Shown here piece after piece: positions 34,770 to 39,291 of a DNA stretch of 39,291 nt. This DNA is from an uncultured Methylomonas sp. (GTDB lineage: Bacteria; Pseudomonadota; Gammaproteobacteria; Methylococcales; Methylomonadaceae): the NCBI GenBank assembly GCA_936941155.1, contig CAKZJE010000024.1:1-39291 (forward strand). The letters run 5' to 3'. A model generated the notes under the pieces. That model did not search any database and was not told the origin of the DNA. It worked only from the letters and a program-made list of their open reading frames with translations. The position numbers were made by a program, and so were the translations under genes. The first letter of the stretch is position 1. Each line of letters opens with the position of its first letter.

Positions 34770-34871
34770 ATGCCTGAAATATTGTCTGTATTCACAAAAA
34801 GAAGATTACTTTTCAATTGGATAGTTAAAAACAAGTTTCTTAACAGTGTACTGAAAACAAATTCGTACTAA
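34770..34871 (+). CDS. Possible 33-residue small ORF
   Basis: An ATG with AGGAAGG just upstream (34759-34765) opens a 33-codon frame beginning MPEILSVFTKRRLLF and ending VLKTNSY. It is basic, with a short hydrophobic part. It lies in the 300-base gap between the AEC gene and the Ala/Pro-rich protein gene, which otherwise shows only AT-rich, presumably promoter, sequence. The ribosome binding site is the main support; no homology is known. Confidence 0.22.
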   Translation: MPEILSVFTKRRLLFNWIVKNKFLNSVLKTNSY

Positions 34872-34939
34872 TATGTATATCTGATTGAACAAACAGCCTC
34901 ATTTTTACTAAATTAACTTTAACTCTTTAGGAGATTATG

Positions 34940-35377
34940 ATGAAAAAAACAAACTTATTACACAGCTTAAGCTTAGTAATTCTTACTACTTTTGCAGGTT
35001 ATGCCGCAGCAGAAACAGATCCAGCGGCTGCTCCAGCAGAACAAGCACCAGCAGCTACTCCAGCATCTGAAGCAACGCCAGCAGCTCCTGCGACTGAAGC
35101 CACACCTGCGGCTACTGCTCCTGCGGCTACACCTGAAGCTGCAACTGCGCCAACAGCACAACCTACACAAGTAGCAGCTCCTGCTGCACCTGCACCAGAA
35201 GCAGCTTCTGCACCTACTCCTGAAAAAGCTGTCAAAAGCAAAAAACACAGCTCGCATAAAAAAAGTAAAAAACAACACGCTGCCGCTCCTGCTGCGCAAA
35301 AAAGTGCCGTAGCAGAACAAGAATCGGAAGAAGCAACACGCGGTTTACCAAAAGCTTTCTCAGGTTCAGGCGAATAA
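34940..35377 (+). CDS. Exported Ala/Pro-rich low-complexity protein
   Basis: This 145-residue protein has a signal peptide ending near GYAAA. A long Ala/Pro/Thr/Glu segment with irregular ATPAA/APAA repeats (about 27-93) is followed by a Lys/His/Ser-rich cluster (KSKKHSSHKKSKKQH, about 97-111), an Ala-rich part and the tail GLPKAFSGSGE. The AGGAG at 34929-34933 favours the second of two adjacent ATGs (34940) by spacing. The composition suggests an unfolded, extended periplasmic or wall-spanning linker with a cationic patch able to bind anionic polymers; this is inference. Reading frames on the other strand here are codon-composition shadows. Confidence 0.75.
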   Translation: MKKTNLLHSLSLVILTTFAGYAAAETDPAAAPAEQAPAATPASEATPAAPATEATPAATAPAATPEAATAPTAQPTQVAAPAAPAPEAASAPTPEKAVKSKKHSSHKKSKKQHAAAPAAQKSAVAEQESEEATRGLPKAFSGSGE

Positions 35378-35397
35378 TGTAATTCCTCTCGCTATTG

Positions 35398-35427
35398 TCA
35401 GGTGGGCAAGCTTTTCTCCCCACCTGA
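35398..35427 (+). terminator. Hairpin after the Ala/Pro-rich gene
   Basis: TCAGGTGGG and CCCACCTGA form a nine-base GC-rich stem with a 12-base loop, 20 bases past the stop. No T-run follows, so termination is plausible but weakly supported. Confidence 0.45.
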
Positions 35428-35480
35428 TACTCCACTGCCATTAAGTTAAGAAAAAACTATTCTAAATCAAATGAATAAAT

Positions 35481-35602
35481 GTAGGTTGGGTTGGCTTATC
35501 AAGCGGTAGTGAGATAAGCGTAACCCAACATTCAGCATAAAATAAACGCACTTTGTTGGGTTACGCTTTTTTGCTAAAGCAAAAAATGCTAACCCAACCT
35601 AC
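35481..35602. repeat. 122-bp nested inverted repeat, GTAGGTTGGGTT ends
   Basis: Perfect 12-base terminal arms (GTAGGTTGGGTT, 35481-35492, and its complement, 35591-35602) enclose a second perfect pair of 13 bases (GCGTAACCCAACA, 35518-35530, and its complement, 35554-35566). There is no coding content. The sequence type resembles GTTGGGTTACGC elements scattered in many bacterial genomes. It occupies most of the 337-base gap before aat. Confidence 0.85.
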
Positions 35603-35714
35603 AAATATATTATTGAAAAATAACGAATAAACTCTTAACTTAATGACAGTGACCTGATGCTCGCGTTGCCAAGCCGCGCGACTTGCAATCCTCAAATACT
35701 CTGTCATTCATCTT

Positions 35715-36407
35715 GTGAAACTCACTGTTTTAAACCCTTATCAACCTGAACAAGCTTTTCCTCCTGTTCACAAAGCCTTACAAGAGCCAGAAGGATTATT
35801 AGCTGTGGGCGGTTGTTTATCGCCAACTCGAATTATTAACGCCTACCGCCAGGGTATTTTTCCTTGGTTTAATCCACAAGACCCGATTTTATGGTGGTCG
35901 CCTAATCCACGTTTAATTTTATTACCCCATCAAATTTATATTTCTCGCAGTTTAAGCAAAACCATGCGCTCTGATAAATTCACTTTCACAATGGATAAAG
36001 CCTTTTTGCAAGTGATTACCGCCTGTTCAAAACCGCGCTCTTACGCGAATGGCACTTGGATTACCAAAGGAATCATCGACGCTTATACGCAATTACATCA
36101 ACTCGGCATTGCGCATTCTGCTGAAGTTTGGAGTGAAGGGGAATTAGTCGGCGGATTGTACGGCGTTGCCTTAGGGCAAGTTTTTTTTGGCGAATCCATG
36201 TTTCACACCAAAACCGATGCTTCTAAAGTTGCGTTTGCACATTTAGTGCGGCATTTAACCGAATGGAATTACAGCGTTATCGACTGCCAAGTTCACACGC
36301 CGCATTTAGCCAGTTTAGGTGCAACTGAAATCAGCCGCGCGAGTTTTATTGATTTGTTAAACAAATATTGCGACACTCCGCCACATTCTCATGCGTGGCA
36401 ACTCTAA
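35715..36407 (+). CDS. aat: Leucyl/phenylalanyl-tRNA-protein transferase
   Basis: This 230-residue N-degron enzyme adds Leu or Phe to proteins beginning with Arg or Lys, marking them for ClpAP. Conserved stretches are PEGLLAVGGCLSPTRIINAYRQGIFPWF-like text (from about residue 25), ILWWSPNPR, GTWITKGIIDAY, LVGGLYGVALGQVFFGESMF and VIDCQVHTPHLASLGA. The start is a GTG at 35715, and no strong ribosome binding site is visible. The bpt ATG follows the TAA with no gap. Confidence 0.95.
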   Translation: MKLTVLNPYQPEQAFPPVHKALQEPEGLLAVGGCLSPTRIINAYRQGIFPWFNPQDPILWWSPNPRLILLPHQIYISRSLSKTMRSDKFTFTMDKAFLQVITACSKPRSYANGTWITKGIIDAYTQLHQLGIAHSAEVWSEGELVGGLYGVALGQVFFGESMFHTKTDASKVAFAHLVRHLTEWNYSVIDCQVHTPHLASLGATEISRASFIDLLNKYCDTPPHSHAWQL

Positions 36408-37115
36408 ATGGCTTCTATCCCTTTATTCATTTCAACACCGCATCCTTGCAATTATTTAAGCGGTGAACAAGCGCAATCGGCTTTTGTAAGCCCGGCCTTT
36501 AATGTAACCACCGCAATTTATTCACAATTGATTGCACACGGTTTTCGGCGCAGTGGCGATGAAGTTTACCGACCGCAATGCAGTGCTTGTCAACAATGTG
36601 TGCCAGTACGCATTCCCGCTCACGATTTTAAAAGCAACCGCAAACAAAAACGCTGTTGGCAAGCCAATGCAGAAACCACCGCCGTGATGAAACCCGCTGT
36701 GTTTGAAACCGCTCATTATGAAATGTATATGCGCTATCAAAAACATCGTCACGCCGACAGCAGCATGGCAAATTCCAGCGTTGATGATTACATTAATTTT
36801 CTCAGCAGCTCATGGTGCGAAACGCGCTTTATCGAGTTTTCAATTGCAGGCGAATTAGCAGGGATTGCTGTCGTTGATTTTTTAGGAAACGCGCTATCAG
36901 CGGTTTACACTTTTTTTGACCCCAAATTTTCCAGTTTCAGCCTAGGCGTTTATGCGGTGTTGTGGCAAATTGAACACGCAAAAAGTTTAGATTTAGACTT
37001 TGTCTACTTAGGTTTTTGGATTAAACATTGCCAAAAAATGTCTTATAAAACCCAATATCAACCGCTGCAAGGTTTAGTGAATCAACACTGGCAAGTTTTA
37101 TCAACTGCTAAATAA
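36408..37115 (+). CDS. bpt: Aspartate/glutamate leucyltransferase
   Basis: This 235-residue Bpt (bacterial ATE1-like) enzyme transfers Leu to N-terminal Asp or Glu. It has the N-terminal cysteine-containing HPCNYLSGEQAQ and the YRPQCSACQQCVPVRIP cluster, then RFIEFSIAGELAGIAVVD, SAVYTFFDP, and YLGFWIKHCQKMSYK. Both halves of the family (N-terminal cysteine domain and GNAT-like domain) are complete. It abuts aat directly, so the cell appears to make all Leu/Phe N-degron marks from one transcript. ClpS/ClpA are not in the window. Confidence 0.95.
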   Translation: MASIPLFISTPHPCNYLSGEQAQSAFVSPAFNVTTAIYSQLIAHGFRRSGDEVYRPQCSACQQCVPVRIPAHDFKSNRKQKRCWQANAETTAVMKPAVFETAHYEMYMRYQKHRHADSSMANSSVDDYINFLSSSWCETRFIEFSIAGELAGIAVVDFLGNALSAVYTFFDPKFSSFSLGVYAVLWQIEHAKSLDLDFVYLGFWIKHCQKMSYKTQYQPLQGLVNQHWQVLSTAK

Positions 37116-37154
37116 TTGTTTTAATTACGCTATTTTCATAATTTATAATAAAAA

Positions 37155-37505
37155 ATGCTACTTCCTGAAAATTACTTTAAAGCCTTAAGCGACGAAACCC
37201 GCTTGCGCTGTTTGATGTTGCTTTACAAACAAGAAAAAGAACTTTGCGTGTGTGAACTCACCACCGCTTTAGAGCTATCGCAGCCGAAAATTTCTCGCCA
37301 TTTAGCCCCGTTGCGCCATAACAATATTCTGCAAGATCAACGTGTTGGACAATGGGTGTATTACAAAATCAATCCCGATTTACCTGCATGGGCATTTGCG
37401 GCGTTAGCCGCTGCCGCGCAAGGCACAATGGATAACGAAATCTATCGACAAGATTACGCGCGATTAAAAAGCATCAATAATCCTGCTGAGAAAAACAGCT
37501 GCTAA
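37155..37505 (+). CDS. arsR: ArsR-family arsenic-responsive repressor
   Basis: This 116-residue winged-helix repressor carries the metal-binding box ELCVCEL with Cys31 and Cys33 in the DNA-binding helix region, and the recognition helix SQPKISRHLAPLR. The third cysteine found three residues later in E. coli ArsR is a threonine here. It heads the arsR-arsC-acr3 run, and arsenite is the expected inducer. Confidence 0.93.
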   Translation: MLLPENYFKALSDETRLRCLMLLYKQEKELCVCELTTALELSQPKISRHLAPLRHNNILQDQRVGQWVYYKINPDLPAWAFAALAAAAQGTMDNEIYRQDYARLKSINNPAEKNSC

Positions 37506-37517
37506 GTTTTTTTCCGC

Positions 37518-37548
37518 TTGTTATATATGCTTATCCGTATGTTAAGAT
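37518..37548 (+). promoter_or_regulatory. Possible promoter between arsR and arsC
   Basis: TTGTTA (37518-37523) and an extended -10 TGTTAAGAT (37540-37548) are spaced 19 bases apart, longer than ideal. The stretch ATATATGCTTA...TAAGATATA has loose dyad symmetry, as expected of an ArsR operator. Both readings are tentative. Confidence 0.3.
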
Positions 37549-37585
37549 ATAAGCCATTCATTCCTTTTTTTAGAGATTATTCATC

Positions 37586-38065
37586 ATGTTAAAAGTTTTA
37601 GTGTTATGCACTGGCAACTCATGCCGCAGTGTATTGGGCGAGGCATTATTCAATCACTTAGGCAAAGGAAAAATCCAAGCTTTTTCTGCCGGCAGTCATC
37701 CGCTTGGCAGAATCAACACCAATGCCTTAGCAACCTTGGCAAGACACGGTTTGCCAACGGAAGGTTATCAAAGCCAATCGTGGGATGAATTTGCAAACCA
37801 CGAAATTGATCTTGCGATAACAGTGTGTGATAACGCGGCGGGCGAAGTGTGCCCTGCGTATTTAAACAGCGCGGTGCGAGCACATTGGGGCTTGCCAGAC
37901 CCTGCGCATGTTGAAGGCACAGAAGCGGAAATCATCACCGCTTTTGAAGAAACCTACAGTGCTTTGGAATTGCGGATTCGCGATATGTTGGCACTGCCTT
38001 TGGAAGATTTAACCGATGCCGAATTAACGGTATTTTTAAATCAAATCGGCAGCAGAAAGGACTAA
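37586..38065 (+). CDS. arsC: Arsenate reductase, low-molecular-weight phosphatase (thioredoxin-coupled) type
   Basis: This 159-residue cytosolic enzyme reduces arsenate to arsenite. It has the phosphatase-like P-loop CTGNSCRS (Cys8, Arg14), the general acid region LPDPAH, and redox cysteines Cys81 and Cys89 in [11 protein letters not shown], matching the thioredoxin-dependent mechanism of S. aureus ArsC. The C-terminus is about 20-25 residues longer than the short forms. It is 80 bases after arsR and one base before acr3. Confidence 0.92.
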   Translation: MLKVLVLCTGNSCRSVLGEALFNHLGKGKIQAFSAGSHPLGRINTNALATLARHGLPTEGYQSQSWDEFANHEIDLAITVCDNAAGEVCPAYLNSAVRAHWGLPDPAHVEGTEAEIITAFEETYSALELRIRDMLALPLEDLTDAELTVFLNQIGSRKD

Positions 38066-38066
38066 T

Positions 38067-39128
38067 ATGAGCCAGCACAAACGTTTAGGTTTTATTGAAC
38101 GCTTTTTAACGCTGTGGATTTTTACCGCAATGGCGTGTGGCGTAGGCTTAGGCTATTTTTATCCGCCTTTTAGTCAAACATTAACCGAGTTTCAAGTCGG
38201 TACAACGTCTATTCCGATAGCTATCGGTTTGATTTTAATGATGTATCCGCCACTGGCAAAAGTGAAATACGAAAAATTAGGCGAAGTTTTTAAAAATAAA
38301 AAAGTGCTAGTGCTATCGCTGATTCAAAACTGGATTATTGGCCCCGTGCTGATGTTTGCGTTAGCGGTTATTTTCCTGAAAGATTATCCCGATTACATGG
38401 TCGGCTTAATTATCATCGGCTTGGCGCGGTGCATTGCGATGGTGTTGGTGTGGAATGATTTGGCGGAAGGCGATACTGAATATTGCGCGGGATTGGTGGC
38501 GTTTAATTCGATTTTTCAACTGCTGTTTTTTTCGTTTTATGCCTATCTGTTTGTCACGCTGTTACCCGATTGGCTGGGAATTGCGTCAGGATTAAAAGTC
38601 GAAGTCAGTTTGTGGCAAGTAGCAGAAAGTGTGTTGATTTACTTAGGAATTCCTTTTTTTGGCGGCATGTTGACGCGCTTTGTGTTGCTCAAGCAAAAAG
38701 GTCAGCAATGGTATGAAGAAGTTTTCATTCCTAAAATCAGCCCGATAACTTTAATTGCGTTGCTCTTTACTATTTTGGTGATGTTTTCTTTAAAAGGCGA
38801 ATACATTGTGCAACTGCCAATGGATGTGGTGCGGTTGGCTGTGCCGTTGTGTATTTATTTTGTATTGATGTTTTTTATCACCTTTTATATGTCCGCCAAA
38901 GCAGGTGCGGGTTATAAAGTGAGTGCGACCTTATCTTTTACCGCCGCAGGCAATAATTTTGAATTAGCGATTGCGGTGGCAATTGCAGTGTTTGGAGTAA
39001 ATTCAGGACAAGCTTTTGCAGCAGTGATTGGCCCTTTAATTGAAGTACCTGTGTTGATTTTGCTAGTGAATGTGGCTTTTTATATTCGCGAGAAATATTT
39101 TGTGAATTTGCAATCTGCCGCGTCTTAA
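38067..39128 (+). CDS. acr3: Arsenite efflux transporter Acr3
   Basis: This 353-residue inner-membrane carrier of the ACR3 (BASS superfamily) family exports arsenite. It has ten predicted helices. The conserved substrate-related cysteine is Cys122 in [19 protein letters not shown], and the second conserved region is [18 protein letters not shown] with a conserved glutamate. The ATG lies one base after the arsC stop. Together with arsR and arsC it forms a complete arsenate resistance unit. Confidence 0.95.
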   Translation: MSQHKRLGFIERFLTLWIFTAMACGVGLGYFYPPFSQTLTEFQVGTTSIPIAIGLILMMYPPLAKVKYEKLGEVFKNKKVLVLSLIQNWIIGPVLMFALAVIFLKDYPDYMVGLIIIGLARCIAMVLVWNDLAEGDTEYCAGLVAFNSIFQLLFFSFYAYLFVTLLPDWLGIASGLKVEVSLWQVAESVLIYLGIPFFGGMLTRFVLLKQKGQQWYEEVFIPKISPITLIALLFTILVMFSLKGEYIVQLPMDVVRLAVPLCIYFVLMFFITFYMSAKAGAGYKVSATLSFTAAGNNFELAIAVAIAVFGVNSGQAFAAVIGPLIEVPVLILLVNVAFYIREKYFVNLQSAAS

Positions 39129-39169
39129 AGCTTAGCTAAAAATAACTTACCGATTTTTGATGTTAATGT

Positions 39170-39191
39170 AGAGGCGAATTCATTCGCCTCT
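39170..39191. repeat. Palindromic repeat with GAGGCGAAT arms
   Basis: GAGGCGAAT and ATTCGCCTC flank a TC centre, extended by an A-T pair. It is the same family as 3428-3453 and lies 41 bases after the acr3 stop. The remaining 100 bases hold a short CGAT...ATCG dyad and no gene. Confidence 0.8.
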
Positions 39192-39291
39192 TATATCTTG
39201 ATTCCGAACTTTAATAAGCTCAGAATCCCCGATTGATCATCGGGAGGATAGCGAGGAAGTCGTTTCGCGCCTTAGGCTTAAAAGCCTGTTT

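Noticed and set aside
34973-35320. Long frames on the opposite strand rich in Cys/Arg/Ser or Ala/Gly
   Set aside because: They mirror the GCN/CCN codon runs of the Ala/Pro-rich gene, which has a signal peptide and ribosome binding site on the plus strand.
39220-39291. Short hairpins at the right edge as an acr3 terminator
   Set aside because: They are weak, more than 90 bases from the stop, and run into the window edge, so they cannot be judged.

Overview
The window looks like a chromosomal segment of a low-GC gammaproteobacterium. Supporting signs are the nlpD-rpoS pair, the ftsY-ftsE-ftsX order, bioH-bioC-bioD, a TusB/DsrC pair, aat-bpt, and an aa3-type oxidase cluster in the usual gammaproteobacterial order (coxB, coxA, small ORF, ctaG, coxC, DUF2909, SURF1). 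The AT-rich sequence and many short palindromic repeats between genes would suit a Beggiatoa/Thiothrix-like or Methylococcales-like organism. That placement is inference: the window contains no rRNA.

Layout. (1) 29-3034, minus strand: gcvH-dgkA-PfkB kinase-mazG, followed by the broken start of an MFS transporter. (2) 3035-4092: a repeat-filled gap with four inverted repeats. (3) 4093-6999: a 968-residue RTX protein. (4) 7206-7997: ppnP plus a NYN nuclease-like gene. (5) 8092-11964: a lipoprotein, then two overlapping genes for large P-loop GTPases. (6) 12267-22473, mostly minus strand: the cytochrome c oxidase and assembly cluster, running directly into ftsY-ftsE-ftsX. (7) 22713-25404: bacteriohemerythrin, bioD, bioC, bioH. 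(8) 25652-28306: rpoS, an NlpD-like factor, a membrane J-domain protein. (9) 28388-30153: mobB-moeA, then tRNA-Phe. (10) 30623-35377: MEKHLA protein, small exported proteins, sugE-tusB-dsrC, an AEC carrier, and an Ala/Pro-rich exported protein. (11) 35715-37115: aat-bpt. (12) 37155-39128: arsR-arsC-acr3.

The most striking object is at 13964-15826. One uninterrupted reading frame joins an eight-helix CtaA/COX15-like (heme A synthase) membrane domain to a complete SRP-receptor GTPase, FtsY. Only the second CtaA half keeps its histidines; the first half, where heme ligands are expected, has none. The protein sits exactly where the oxidase cluster meets the ftsYEX cluster, and ctaB and sco, which usually follow ctaA, are absent. 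This suggests a deletion that fused the two operons and turned a heme A synthase relic into a membrane anchor for FtsY.

Other points of interest are a tandem duplication of the cytochrome c domain in CoxB, the paired GTPases, a DsrC-type protein with both C-terminal cysteines but no DsrE/F beside it, and several families of intergenic palindromes, notably AAGACGACYRGTCGTCTT.
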